From contig CAAGCO010000007.1 in the NCBI GenBank assembly GCA_900768345.1, positions 62,001 to 126,000 of the forward strand: a stretch of DNA of 64,000 nucleotides, written 5' to 3'. Positions 24,357 through 33,986 of this stretch are shown one piece after another. The DNA comes from Bacilli bacterium. GTDB lineage: Bacteria; Bacillota_I; Bacilli_A; RF39; UBA660. Position 1 is the stretch's first letter. Each line of letters begins with the position of its first letter. The notes beneath the pieces are model-generated. The model was not told the origin of the DNA and made no database searches. It saw only the letters and a list, made by a program, of their open reading frames with translations. Both the position numbers and the translations under genes were made by a program.

Positions 24357-26516
24357 CTATAATTTTTTATCTCCAGTTATATGTTTTCTAACTTGAAGTA
24401 AATCAAGTATTGTTACTTTTCCATCTCCTGAAGTATCTCCTGCAAGAAATCTTGCATCGTTTAATTTACTATCTCTAGTTATGTGTTTTCTAACTTGAAG
24501 TAAATCAAGTATTGTTACTTTTCCATCTCCTGAAGTATCGCCTTTTACTACAAGTGTAAATGTTTTAGATTCAAGTAGAGTAGATATTGTAACTTTATAA
24601 TTGGTTCCAATTACTGCTGTATCTTTTATTTCATTACCTTTAGAATCTTTTATAATCACATTTCTAGCACCTGAAGTAATTAAGTTTGATTTTATAACTG
24701 AGGCATTTGTTTGAGGTTTAATTCCTGTTATATAATTATTTTTAATATTTAATTTACTTTTTTCAAGTACCATACTTACTGTAGTAGGGTCATCAACTTT
24801 GTTAATTGTTACTACATATTTTTTTGCTTCGCCAGCTTCGCTAGTTACTGTTATTGTTACATCGTTTTCATCATCTTCTAGTTTTGTTTCTCCGGTTCCT
24901 GATATAGTTGCTTTTGCGCTTTGAGTTTTAGCTTCTACTGTTGCTGTCGTTAGTTCTTTTGGAACATAAACATCGTATGTAAGTATATCTTCATCGAATG
25001 ATGGCGTTAGTGCATAGCCAACTACGCTTAGTGATGCTAAATTATTATTTGTGTCACCACTTTTTGGTAGAGAAGTGTATTCTGGAAGAGTACCATCTTT
25101 ATATATAGGAATATCGAATGTAAATTTTGAATTTAATAAATTTTCTTTTTTATATGAGTTATATGATGAAGATCCTTCTGTTGCTGGTGCTTGAATATTT
25201 GTCATGTATTGATTTGCATAAGGGCTTTCAGCTTTAGGACCAATGTTGAACTTTTGATAGAATATTGTTTGTTGTCCTCTAGTAACATAGTTTTTAGCAA
25301 GTGTGCCACTTCCTTCTTTAATAGCAGTTTCAATGTTATTCCATGGCTCTCCATTTCTGCCTATTAGTTTAGCAGCGTAGGCAAGCCCTCTTGTTACTGC
25401 TGAATATTTAACTCCATCTATCGTTGTTTCATAAGCTCCTATATTAAAGAAATTATAGTATCCACTATATGTTTTACCTTTCCATGTGAATTTTCCACCA
25501 TCAGTTGATGCGCTTCCACTAGCTCCAACTTCTAATCTAATTCTACTAGCTACATGTATTGGACTTATACCTAATGATTTGGCTGCGTTGTACATCGGAA
25601 TTGTATATTTATCATCTCCAAGTTTGCCACTTCCAAATATTGCTTTAATAAGAGTAGGGTATTCTTTATCTAAATTGCTATCATAATCTAATTTTTCAAA
25701 CATAAATATTCTATTTTCTGTAAGCCAGTTTCGTGGGTCCATATAGAAAGCTATAACACCTTTGTTAACTCTGAACCACGATTTTCCTTCAGCTGGAGTA
25801 GAAGAAGTTCTATAGTTATCATTCTTTGTTTGCATATAACATTTTCCTGCTTCTTTATCTACTGAAGTAACAAAACTTCTATTATTTTTATCTGCATTGA
25901 ATACCCAGTTTGGATATTTTTTATGTAGATATGTTAAATATGGGATATAACTATCTGGGAATCCTTTGTTTTTTAATTCTTTTGCATATTTTTCATCAGT
26001 AGCAGTTATATCACTTTTTTTAATAATATAGTCTTTGCTTATGTATCCTTCTTTTTCACCATAGTATTTGATTTTATAGAAGTTTCCACTAGAACCTAAT
26101 ATCGTTACATTTGCTCCAAGTGTTAGAGTTTCTATAACTGTTCCTTTTGAAGAGGCAGTTTTTCTTACTGATACATTGTTTCCAGTAACTCTTGCTGTCC
26201 AATCTATAACATTTATTCCGGTGTATGCATTATTTAAGAAAGTTACATATTTACTACATACATATCCTGTTTTTTCATTATGAATAACTTTTAACCATTT
26301 TTCACTACAACCAGTACCACTATATAGTGTTTTATCAACTACTGAAATTGAAGTTCCTGCATTTACTGTAACTATTGCTGAATTGTTAGTACCAGGTCCT
26401 GTTCTAATTCTTACTGTGTTTCCATTTATTTCTGCATCAAAAGAGGCATTTATATTCAATGGTACACAAAGAAATGTTAGTAGAATAAATATAGTTATAT
26501 AATATCTTTTTTTCAT
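24357..26516 (-). CDS. Secreted beta-N-acetylglucosaminidase with SH3 domains and C-terminal dockerin
   Basis: The protein has 719 residues on the minus strand. Order: signal peptide (about 1-24); two bacterial SH3 domains (about 26-165, VRIRTGPGTNNSAIV and VSVRKTASSKGTVI); a LytG/LytD-type glucosaminidase domain (about 185-455, with RLEVGASGS, GYYNFFNIGAYE and YANQYMTN); a cadherin-like beta domain (about 490-580); a small beta domain; and a type I dockerin (659-719) made of two near-identical units with the Ca-binding loop DTSGDGKVTILDLL. It cuts peptidoglycan glycan strands outside the cell. The dockerin should attach it to the cohesin protein encoded next. Confidence 0.9.
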   Translation of the reverse strand: MKKRYYITIFILLTFLCVPLNINASFDAEINGNTVRIRTGPGTNNSAIVTVNAGTSISVVDKTLYSGTGCSEKWLKVIHNEKTGYVCSKYVTFLNNAYTGINVIDWTARVTGNNVSVRKTASSKGTVIETLTLGANVTILGSSGNFYKIKYYGEKEGYISKDYIIKKSDITATDEKYAKELKNKGFPDSYIPYLTYLHKKYPNWVFNADKNNRSFVTSVDKEAGKCYMQTKNDNYRTSSTPAEGKSWFRVNKGVIAFYMDPRNWLTENRIFMFEKLDYDSNLDKEYPTLIKAIFGSGKLGDDKYTIPMYNAAKSLGISPIHVASRIRLEVGASGSASTDGGKFTWKGKTYSGYYNFFNIGAYETTIDGVKYSAVTRGLAYAAKLIGRNGEPWNNIETAIKEGSGTLAKNYVTRGQQTIFYQKFNIGPKAESPYANQYMTNIQAPATEGSSSYNSYKKENLLNSKFTFDIPIYKDGTLPEYTSLPKSGDTNNNLASLSVVGYALTPSFDEDILTYDVYVPKELTTATVEAKTQSAKATISGTGETKLEDDENDVTITVTSEAGEAKKYVVTINKVDDPTTVSMVLEKSKLNIKNNYITGIKPQTNASVIKSNLITSGARNVIIKDSKGNEIKDTAVIGTNYKVTISTLLESKTFTLVVKGDTSGDGKVTILDLLQVRKHITRDSKLNDARFLAGDTSGDGKVTILDLLQVRKHITGDKKL
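24383..24539 (-). repeat. Tandem DNA repeat encoding the two dockerin units
   Basis: Two copies of a 102-bp (34-codon) unit start at 24383 and 24485. A run of about 55 bases, beginning GTTTTCTAACTTGAAG on the plus strand, is identical in both copies. DNA-level identity beyond what the protein requires suggests recent duplication or gene conversion. Confidence 0.85.
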
Positions 26517-26607
26517 GTGTACTCCTTTACATTCTTAATTATCATTATAATTATAACAAATTACGACATATTTTTCATTAAAAACGAGGAATTTTACATA
26601 AATAGGT

Positions 26608-26644
26608 AATAAAAAAACTAAATAATTTTGATTTATTTAGTTTT
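26608..26644 (-). terminator. Terminator of the duplicated envelope protein gene
   Basis: On the minus strand, a 12-bp stem (AAAACTAAATAA pairing with TTATTTAGTTTT) is followed by a run of T residues. It lies just after the stop of the 26650-27705 gene. Confidence 0.75.
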
Positions 26645-26649
26645 AGTGA

Positions 26650-27705
26650 TTATTGTCTTTCTGAAAAAGCATCTATAACTAGTTTTCCATTATATTCTTT
26701 TAATGTGAATTTGTATGTTTCATTACTTGTTTCATCATTATAACTATAACTTGTTTTAATTTCTGCTTCATATGATAAATCATTAGTTTTAGTTACATTG
26801 AGTATTTCTATATCAGGGTAGTCTCCACCGCCTTGGCTTTTAATTAACATACCATTTTTATTTTTAGAAATTCCAATATTTTCAGTGTATTCTTTTTCAA
26901 AGAAACTTTCTGATACATAATTTAACATGGCACTCTTATAGTCATTATATTTAACATTTGTTGTAACCATTTCTGTTGTTTCATCAAAGCTATCTTTTGA
27001 TTCGTCATATCCAATATTTAAGTATTCTAAAATTCCATCGACATGAGCCATAGAGTCCATAGCTAAAAATCTTTTAAATATTTTTGTTACATCTTCTATA
27101 GATGGATCTTTAGTATCAACATTATCATATGAATTTGTTTTACTACCTGAGAAACTATCAATAACTAACTTTTCATTTTGCTTTTTAACAGTAAATTCTT
27201 TTGTACCTTTGTATGTTACGTCGTTTTCATTAGTTTCTGTTATTGATGCGATGTAAGAGTTATCTTCTTTTTCGATTATTCCAGTAACTTTATAAGTTAT
27301 TTCATAGTCTCTATTATTTGGTTTGATTACAAAACCATCTTCACTTTTAGTAAAACCAATATTACTTGTGTATTCTCTTTCGAAGAATTCCTCTGTTACA
27401 TAATTTAACATGGCATTTTTATAGTCATCAAATTTAACATTAGTTATAATATTATCTTCGTAGTCTACGTCTTTGTTCTTATCATATCCAATGTTAAGTA
27501 ATTCTAATATATTTCCTTTATAAGCAGAAGCATCAATCTTTAGAAAACTTTCAAATAAAGTTTGTATTTCATTAGTTTTATTAGGCTTAATAACTTCGCT
27601 TTGTTTATTGTTTATTCTATAAATATATATACCTCCGAGTAGAATTATTGCTGCGAAAATAACTAGCAGTATAGTTTGAAAGTATAACTTTTTCTTCTCT
27701 TCCAT
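26650..27705 (-). CDS. Membrane-anchored protein with internally duplicated domain
   Basis: The protein has 351 residues with one N-terminal membrane helix (about 8-28). Two homologous units follow: residues about 45-195 and 200-350 share FLKIDASAYKGNILELLNIG / FLAMDSMAHVDGILEYLNIG, the DYKNAMLNYV / DYKSAMLNYV block, a downstream beta strand pair and the ending KLVIDSFSG / KLVIDAFSE. The fold looks NTF2-like from the pattern, but I recognise no named family. Function unknown. AAGGAG precedes the start. It reads away from the teichoic acid cluster and sits next to the cohesin/dockerin pair. Confidence 0.75.
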   Translation of the reverse strand: MEEKKKLYFQTILLVIFAAIILLGGIYIYRINNKQSEVIKPNKTNEIQTLFESFLKIDASAYKGNILELLNIGYDKNKDVDYEDNIITNVKFDDYKNAMLNYVTEEFFEREYTSNIGFTKSEDGFVIKPNNRDYEITYKVTGIIEKEDNSYIASITETNENDVTYKGTKEFTVKKQNEKLVIDSFSGSKTNSYDNVDTKDPSIEDVTKIFKRFLAMDSMAHVDGILEYLNIGYDESKDSFDETTEMVTTNVKYNDYKSAMLNYVSESFFEKEYTENIGISKNKNGMLIKSQGGGDYPDIEILNVTKTNDLSYEAEIKTSYSYNDETSNETYKFTLKEYNGKLVIDAFSERQ

Positions 27706-27833
27706 TTTTATTCTCCTTATGATTAAATTTTATCATTTGTGATATTTATATACAATTCTTTTTTGTATTTTACTAATTTTATTGAAAAAAATGCGATTAT
27801 TAGTTTATAATAACTATTAGGGAGTTGAAATTT

Positions 27834-28916
27834 ATGGATTTTAATGTTAATGGGCATAATATATTTATAATTGTTTCAGTATGCTTTTTAGCTTCTTTAA
27901 TATTTGTTCAAATGATGAAGAAAGTGGCTATATTTTTAAAAATTTTGGATATACCTAACGATCCTAGAAAGATTCAAGAACATCCAGTACCTTTATTGGG
28001 AGGACTTGGAATATTCTTTGCATTTTTACTTGGATATATGTTATTTGCACCTAAGAATAACTTGATGATAGCAGTTCTTATTGGTTCGTTTTTAATTATG
28101 CTTTTAGGACTTTTTGATGATATGACTAAGAGTGAAACACCAATGCCAAATAAATATAAGGTTTTAGTTCAATTAACTGTTGCTGCGATAGTTGTATTTT
28201 ATGGAGGACTTGAACTTACTAAGGTTACTATGTTTGGTATAACTATTAAATTTAGTTCAGTACCTTTTTTACCGGAATTAATTTCTATGCTTATAATAGT
28301 TGCTACAATAAACGCTATTAATTTAATAGATGGATTAGATGGACTTTGTGCTGGTATTTCGTCAATATATTTTTTAACTATTGCTATTATAGGATTTATA
28401 TTAAATAAATTTGGTGGTTTAGATATAATACTTTCACTAATTATGTTAGGTTCAACACTTGGATATTTAGTACACAATTTTCCACCAGCTAGAATATATC
28501 AGGGAGATGCTGGAAGTACATTCTTAGGATTTATGATATCAGTAATATTCTTACTTGGATTTAAAACTACAACACTAACATCTTTAATTATTCCATTATT
28601 AATATTAGCTATTCCAATTATGGATACATTATTTGCTATTATAAGAAGAAAACTTAAAGGACAAAGTATTGATCATGCTGATAAAGAACATTTACATCAT
28701 CAATTACTTAAACATTTTTCTAAAAAGAGTTCATTACTAGTTATATATGCTATTAATATAATGTTCTCAGTTACAACTATTTTCTATGTTTTAGGTGATA
28801 AAAAGATCGTAGCATTCTGTTATGTAATACTTATGTTTATAGTTTTATATTTTGTTCTTAAAACTAATATAGTATTTGATTGGTCTAAACCAAAAGAAAA
28901 AGGAAAGAAGAAATAA
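27834..28916 (+). CDS. tagO: TagO/WecA-type undecaprenyl-phosphate sugar-phosphate transferase
   Basis: The protein has 360 residues from ATG 27834, chosen because GGGAG lies 9 bases before it. About ten membrane helices. The MraY/WecA family motifs are visible: LGGLGIFFAF, GLFDDMTKSE (the DD motif), NLIDGLDGLCAG (the catalytic aspartate), YQGDAGSTFLGF and the C-terminal basic KEHLHHQLLK. It links a sugar phosphate, usually GlcNAc-1-P, to undecaprenyl phosphate, the first step of wall teichoic acid synthesis. It is the first gene of the polymer cluster that ends with TagGH. Confidence 0.9.
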   Translation: MDFNVNGHNIFIIVSVCFLASLIFVQMMKKVAIFLKILDIPNDPRKIQEHPVPLLGGLGIFFAFLLGYMLFAPKNNLMIAVLIGSFLIMLLGLFDDMTKSETPMPNKYKVLVQLTVAAIVVFYGGLELTKVTMFGITIKFSSVPFLPELISMLIIVATINAINLIDGLDGLCAGISSIYFLTIAIIGFILNKFGGLDIILSLIMLGSTLGYLVHNFPPARIYQGDAGSTFLGFMISVIFLLGFKTTTLTSLIIPLLILAIPIMDTLFAIIRRKLKGQSIDHADKEHLHHQLLKHFSKKSSLLVIYAINIMFSVTTIFYVLGDKKIVAFCYVILMFIVLYFVLKTNIVFDWSKPKEKGKKK

Positions 28917-28937
28917 ACTCCATTTTGGAGTTTTTTT
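28915..28937 (+). terminator. Rho-independent terminator
   Basis: AAACTCC / GGAGTTT stem with an ATTTT loop and T run, overlapping the stop codon of the TagO-like gene. Confidence 0.85.
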
Positions 28938-28999
28938 GTTAATATAATGTAAATTTTTATTAATATTTACTATTAATTAACGTTTTTCATCATCAAATT

Positions 29000-29027
29000 T
29001 TGAAATATAGTTAAATTTTGTTATAAT
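29000..29027 (+). promoter_or_regulatory. Promoter of gpsA
   Basis: TTGAAA and TATAAT are spaced 16 bp apart, about 18 bases before the gpsA start. Confidence 0.65.
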
Positions 29028-29045
29028 TGTTTTAGAGGTGAATAG

Positions 29046-30014
29046 ATGAAAGTAGGTGTACTTGGTGCTGGTGCTTTTGGTTTGGCACTTTCACATATTC
29101 TAGTAAAAAATAATGTTACTGTTGAAATGTGGACTCATAGTGAAGATGAAGCAAAGGCTTTAGATAAAACAAGAACAAGTAAAAAATTAAATGGATATAA
29201 AATTCCAAAAGAAATAAAATTTACAACTAATTTAGAAGAAACAGTTGATGGAAAAGATTTAATAGTAATGGCTATTCCAGCTTTTGCGTTTGAAGATGTT
29301 ACAAAACAACTTACTGAATACATTAAGAAGAAACAACCTGTGCTGATTGCTACTAAAGGTATTCAACAAAATACATGTTTATTTTTAAATGATGTATTTT
29401 CTAAATATTTGAAGAATAGTGTAGCTGTTATATCAGGACCAACTTTTGCATTTGATATGATTAAAGATGCTCCTATTGGTTTTAGTATGGCAACTAAAAG
29501 TCATAAAACTGAAATGATTATTCGTAAGTGCTTTGAAAATTCAACTACTAAATTTAGAAGAACTAGAGATATTACTGGTATAGAAATATGTGGTAGTATT
29601 AAGAATGTTATGGCTATTGCTAGTGGTATGTTAGAAGGTATGGGAGTAACTGATTCAACAAGAGCATTATTTCTAACTGAAAGCATGAATGATATAAAAG
29701 AATTAATTGATGCTTTAGGTGGTAAAAAGAAGTCAATATTATCTTTTGCCGGGTTTGGAGATATTCTTATGACATGTACTAGTAAAAACTCAAGAAATTT
29801 TAGTTTTGGTTATTTAATTGGCAGTGGAGCTAGTAAAGAAGAGATAGATAAATATTTAGAAAATACTACAGTTGAAGGTATGTATACGTTAAAATCTATT
29901 CACAAATTAGTTAGACGTAAAAAAGTTAAAATGCCTATAATAAATTTAATCCATGATATTATTGAAGACAAAAAAGATAAAGAAGAGATGTTAAGATTTT
30001 TAATACAAAAGTAG
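29046..30014 (+). CDS. gpsA: GpsA, NAD(P)-dependent glycerol-3-phosphate dehydrogenase
   Basis: The protein has 322 residues, close to the family length. The Rossmann start is VGVLGAGAFGLALS; other signatures are MAIPAFAFEDV, the catalytic-lysine region KNVMAIASGMLEGMG and GFGDILMTCTSKNSRNFSFG. It reduces dihydroxyacetone phosphate to sn-glycerol 3-phosphate in the cytosol, for phospholipids and glycerol-phosphate polymers. Clustering with polymer genes suggests supply of glycerol phosphate, although a TagD-type cytidylyltransferase is not in the window. Confidence 0.95.
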   Translation: MKVGVLGAGAFGLALSHILVKNNVTVEMWTHSEDEAKALDKTRTSKKLNGYKIPKEIKFTTNLEETVDGKDLIVMAIPAFAFEDVTKQLTEYIKKKQPVLIATKGIQQNTCLFLNDVFSKYLKNSVAVISGPTFAFDMIKDAPIGFSMATKSHKTEMIIRKCFENSTTKFRRTRDITGIEICGSIKNVMAIASGMLEGMGVTDSTRALFLTESMNDIKELIDALGGKKKSILSFAGFGDILMTCTSKNSRNFSFGYLIGSGASKEEIDKYLENTTVEGMYTLKSIHKLVRRKKVKMPIINLIHDIIEDKKDKEEMLRFLIQK

Positions 30015-30025
30015 GAGGGTTTAAT

Positions 30026-31546
30026 ATGAATTTTAAAGTTAGTGTGATAGTGCCAGTTTATAATGTATATGATTATTTGGATGAAACAATCAGGTCTGTG
30101 ATTTCTCAATCTTTAGATTTTGAAAAAAATATTGAACTTGTTTTAGTAAATGATGGTAGTCCAGATAAATCTCATGAAATTTGTGAAAAATATAAAAAGT
30201 TGTATCCTAAAAACATAGTTTATATAGAAAAAGAAAATAGTGGAGTCTCTGATTCTAGAAATATTGGTTTTCAAAAATCTACTGCACCTTATGTTTTGTT
30301 TTTGGATTCTGATGATTTGATTAATAAAGCTTTTTTAAAAAAATTATGCGCTTTTTTAGATAAAAATAAAAATATTAATTTGGTTATATCTAGAGTTCGA
30401 TTGTTTGAAGCTATAAATAAATGGCATTATATGGATTTTACCTTTAAAAACAATAGAAAATTTGCTGATATAAATAATGATATTACTTTTTTACAATATC
30501 ATAGTACTGGGGTACTTTTTAGAAGAAGTGCAATTAAGAAAATTAGATTTGATAAAAATGTAAAATATGGAGAAGATATGAAATTCATGAGTGAAGTTCT
30601 TCTTCAAAACAATACGTTCGGTTTAGAAAAGAGTGCAGTATTGTATTATAGAAAACGTATATCACAAAATTCTGCTGTTAATACTCAGTTTTATGATAAA
30701 AGTTATTATACTGATACTATAAAAGACTCATTTATGTATATATTCAAACAATGTATTAAAAAATATGGGTATGTAACTAAATATTTTCAATATTTTATTA
30801 TGAATAGTATAGGTGAAAGAGTTAGAATAGATGTTAATATTGATGAAGTATTAAATTCTAATGAAAAAAAAGATTATTTAAATAATTTAAAATATTTATT
30901 AAAATATATAGATAATGACATAATAGTTATGCAAAAAAGAATGTCTTTAAACGATAAAGTTTATTTTTATAGACTTAAAAATGGTTATAATGCTAAGGTT
31001 GAATACAAGGATAATGGAGTATATATAGATGGATATTTGTGTAATGTAAAACTTGGAGATCTTGTTAAAATAGCTAAAATTGAAAATTCTAAAAATAATT
31101 TAAAGTTTTATTTAAAAGTAAACGATTATTTATTTCCAGATGCCATAGGTGTCTCTATAAATGGAAAACCACGTGAAATAAAAGAATGTGAAAAAAATAG
31201 TGATATAATTAGTGCTAAGTTTAGAAGTCTAGATTATAAAAATTATTATGTTGAAAAAATTTATTTTTTTGAGTTATCTAAGAATAAGAATTATAAGATT
31301 CATTTTTTCATTAATGATAATAAAATTACTTATGAAATAACTTCTAATGTTTTTAAACATAATTCATGGCCAAAAGCATATAAAAAAGTTCAAAATAAGA
31401 TAGTATATATGGACCATAAAACAGTTTATATAAAAAATAAATATCAAATATGTAAATTAATGAAATATCTTTTTATTGACGCTTTAGTTGTATTAAAAAG
31501 AAATGGAATTAAAAGAGCCCTTGAGAAAGTAGTAGGTGATAGATAA
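30026..31546 (+). CDS. Family 2 glycosyltransferase with C-terminal teichoic-acid-type extension
   Basis: The protein has 506 residues. The N-terminal about 220 residues are a GT-A fold transferase: VSVIVPVYNVYDYLDETI, LVNDGSPDKS and the DxD-like VLFLDSDDLI. The remaining 280 residues include a beta-rich region (about 320-450) of the kind attached to TagF-type proteins. It probably adds a sugar or starts a polymer unit on the lipid carrier inside the cell. It starts 11 bases after gpsA with an AGGAGG site, and the next gene begins one base after its stop. Confidence 0.8.
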   Translation: MNFKVSVIVPVYNVYDYLDETIRSVISQSLDFEKNIELVLVNDGSPDKSHEICEKYKKLYPKNIVYIEKENSGVSDSRNIGFQKSTAPYVLFLDSDDLINKAFLKKLCAFLDKNKNINLVISRVRLFEAINKWHYMDFTFKNNRKFADINNDITFLQYHSTGVLFRRSAIKKIRFDKNVKYGEDMKFMSEVLLQNNTFGLEKSAVLYYRKRISQNSAVNTQFYDKSYYTDTIKDSFMYIFKQCIKKYGYVTKYFQYFIMNSIGERVRIDVNIDEVLNSNEKKDYLNNLKYLLKYIDNDIIVMQKRMSLNDKVYFYRLKNGYNAKVEYKDNGVYIDGYLCNVKLGDLVKIAKIENSKNNLKFYLKVNDYLFPDAIGVSINGKPREIKECEKNSDIISAKFRSLDYKNYYVEKIYFFELSKNKNYKIHFFINDNKITYEITSNVFKHNSWPKAYKKVQNKIVYMDHKTVYIKNKYQICKLMKYLFIDALVVLKRNGIKRALEKVVGDR

Positions 31547-31547
31547 T

Positions 31548-33986
31548 ATGGATATAACTTTTATTAATTTATTTGGTAAATGTGATATAAAAGAAGATGT
31601 AAATATATTAAACATTGACAATCATAAAGATTTAAAAAAAATAAAAAATATAACTACTAAATATGTTATGTTTTATAAAAATTCAAGTGAATTTAATAAT
31701 GTTAATTTTTCTCATATCATAGATTTTATGAATACTAATAATATTTCTTTATATGCTTTGTGTCCTAAATATAAAAGTAATAACAAATTAATGAATGTTA
31801 ATTTCAATAATAGGAATGGAATTATTTTAAGGGAAGAAGAAGTATTTAATTTGAATTTGGATTCTTATATTATCAGAAAAGATTTGTTGAATGATGTTAT
31901 ATATAATGAAATGTTTGAAGAAAATATTTTGTTGAAAATATTTTCTCAAGTTGATAAGTATTATCAATCTAATAATGAAGTAGTTATTAAGAAAATAGAT
32001 ATCATTAAAGATAATGCTTTATTTACAAATTATTCTAATAAAGAATGGTATTTGTCTTATGTAAAAAATTTAATTTCTTCTATATCTGATAAGCATTATA
32101 TTAAAGCTTTAGTATTAAGTTTATATTTGGAAAGAATATATGTTAATTCTAAGGAATCAACTATTAAAATATTATCTAATGTTGAATATGATGAATTCAT
32201 AGAATTATCAAAAAAACTTCTTGTTAAGATAGATGATGATTTATTATCGTATGGTAATATAAATAAGAATATTAGTATATCTTGGCCTAAAATACCTTTT
32301 TTAGCTAAATTAAAATATAATCAAAGTTTTACTATTAAAAATGATGACTTATATTGCAATAATATTCTACTTTTTGAACGTAGTGAATTATCTATTAACG
32401 TGGTTACAATTAATTATAAAAATGGATATTTGTTATTTGATTGTAAGGTTAATAGATATATGAAGGAATGTAATGATTTAGAAGTTATATATAATGATTC
32501 AAAAATTGATTATATTTCAACAAATATATATTCTGCTTCATATTTATTTGGTGAAAAGAGATATAGTGATTATACTTTTCAGTTTAAAATAGATATAAAT
32601 TCAACTGGAAAATTAGTTTTTAAACTTAATAACAAAAAGATTAAAATTTTATTCTCTGGTATACATAGTAAACTTAATGAAAAATATAAATCTTATTGGA
32701 ACATAAAAAATAAATGTTTAAAATATAAGAATGATGAGATTGAAATTGTTAACAGAAATTTCTTTAATACATTTATTTGTGAAATTAAGTATGATTTTTC
32801 TGTCTTACGAAGGGAAAAAAAGAAATGCATTAAAAGCTTATGCATGAGGTTATTGTATTTTTTAACTTTACCATATTATTCTAAAAAAGATATTTGGCTT
32901 ACTTTTGATAAGATATATAAAAGTGGTGATTGTGGAGAATACTTATATAGATATATTGTTAAAAGAAACAAATATATGTATTACGTATTGTCTCCTAAAG
33001 CAAAATTTTATAAAAAGATTAAAAGTGAAACAAAGAATGTTCTTGATTATGGAAGCCTTAAATGTAAGTTATTATGTTTCCATTCTAAGAAAATTTTTGT
33101 TAGTGATTCAATAAGTGCATACTATTGCAGTTTAAGTAATTATATGGCTGTTATTAATAGAAATTTATTAAATTATCAAGTTAATTGTATTCAACATGGT
33201 CTTACAATGCAAGATATAGAACACAGACAAAATAGATTGTTTGATAATATTGACAATTATTTTATTGCTTCTATATACGAAAAAAAGAATTTATTAAAGC
33301 CTGAATATGGATACAACGATGAACAAATTAAATTAACAGGTATTCCAAGATTTGATGGATTGAAAAGTAAGCCTAAAAATGTTATATTACTTGCTCCTAC
33401 GTGGAGGGTTGATGTTGCAAGCAACATAGCAAAAGATAGAGTTAGAGTTCATAATGATAATTTTAAAAATACTAATTATTTTAAGATATTTAATAGTATT
33501 ATTAACAATAAAGAGTTATTAAAATTATTAGAAAAAAATAAATATGAAATGATATTCTTAATTCATCCAACACTTATAAGTAATAAAGATGATTATGATA
33601 AAAACAAATATGTAAAAATATATTCAGCTGCTGATGTTAATTATGAAGATATTTTAACTGAGGCTAAGTTAATGATTACTGATTATTCTGGGGTTCAATA
33701 TGATTTTGCATATATGAATAAGCCAGTTATATATTTTCATACAAATGATTTGCCACCTTCTTATGGCGATGGTATGATGAATTATAAAACTATGGGGTTT
33801 GGTCCTATTGTTGAAAACGAAAATGAGTTAGTAAATTCTATTAAGAAGATATTTGAAAATAAATTTAAAAATGAAAAAAAATATGCTGATAGAGTTAACA
33901 AATTTTTCGAATATCGTGATTACAATAGTTGCAAAAGAATATATGAAGTTATTGCAGGTGAAAAAGATGATAAAAAGAGTAATTAG
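31548..33986 (+). CDS. Large CDP-polyol glycerophosphotransferase (TagF-like) with unique N-terminal half
   Basis: The protein has 812 residues from ATG 31548. The C-terminal half is a TagF/TarL-type polymerase: IQHGLTMQDI, ILLAPTWR, FLIHPTL, the MITDYSGVQYDF block and PVIYFHTND. It would add CDP-activated polyol phosphate units to a lipid-linked primer at the inner membrane face. The first about 430 residues are AT-rich coding, Asn/Lys/Tyr-rich, with a beta-domain but no motif I know. It overlaps the next gene by 20 bases. Donor (glycerol or ribitol) is not decided by sequence. Confidence 0.8.
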   Translation: MDITFINLFGKCDIKEDVNILNIDNHKDLKKIKNITTKYVMFYKNSSEFNNVNFSHIIDFMNTNNISLYALCPKYKSNNKLMNVNFNNRNGIILREEEVFNLNLDSYIIRKDLLNDVIYNEMFEENILLKIFSQVDKYYQSNNEVVIKKIDIIKDNALFTNYSNKEWYLSYVKNLISSISDKHYIKALVLSLYLERIYVNSKESTIKILSNVEYDEFIELSKKLLVKIDDDLLSYGNINKNISISWPKIPFLAKLKYNQSFTIKNDDLYCNNILLFERSELSINVVTINYKNGYLLFDCKVNRYMKECNDLEVIYNDSKIDYISTNIYSASYLFGEKRYSDYTFQFKIDINSTGKLVFKLNNKKIKILFSGIHSKLNEKYKSYWNIKNKCLKYKNDEIEIVNRNFFNTFICEIKYDFSVLRREKKKCIKSLCMRLLYFLTLPYYSKKDIWLTFDKIYKSGDCGEYLYRYIVKRNKYMYYVLSPKAKFYKKIKSETKNVLDYGSLKCKLLCFHSKKIFVSDSISAYYCSLSNYMAVINRNLLNYQVNCIQHGLTMQDIEHRQNRLFDNIDNYFIASIYEKKNLLKPEYGYNDEQIKLTGIPRFDGLKSKPKNVILLAPTWRVDVASNIAKDRVRVHNDNFKNTNYFKIFNSIINNKELLKLLEKNKYEMIFLIHPTLISNKDDYDKNKYVKIYSAADVNYEDILTEAKLMITDYSGVQYDFAYMNKPVIYFHTNDLPPSYGDGMMNYKTMGFGPIVENENELVNSIKKIFENKFKNEKKYADRVNKFFEYRDYNSCKRIYEVIAGEKDDKKSN

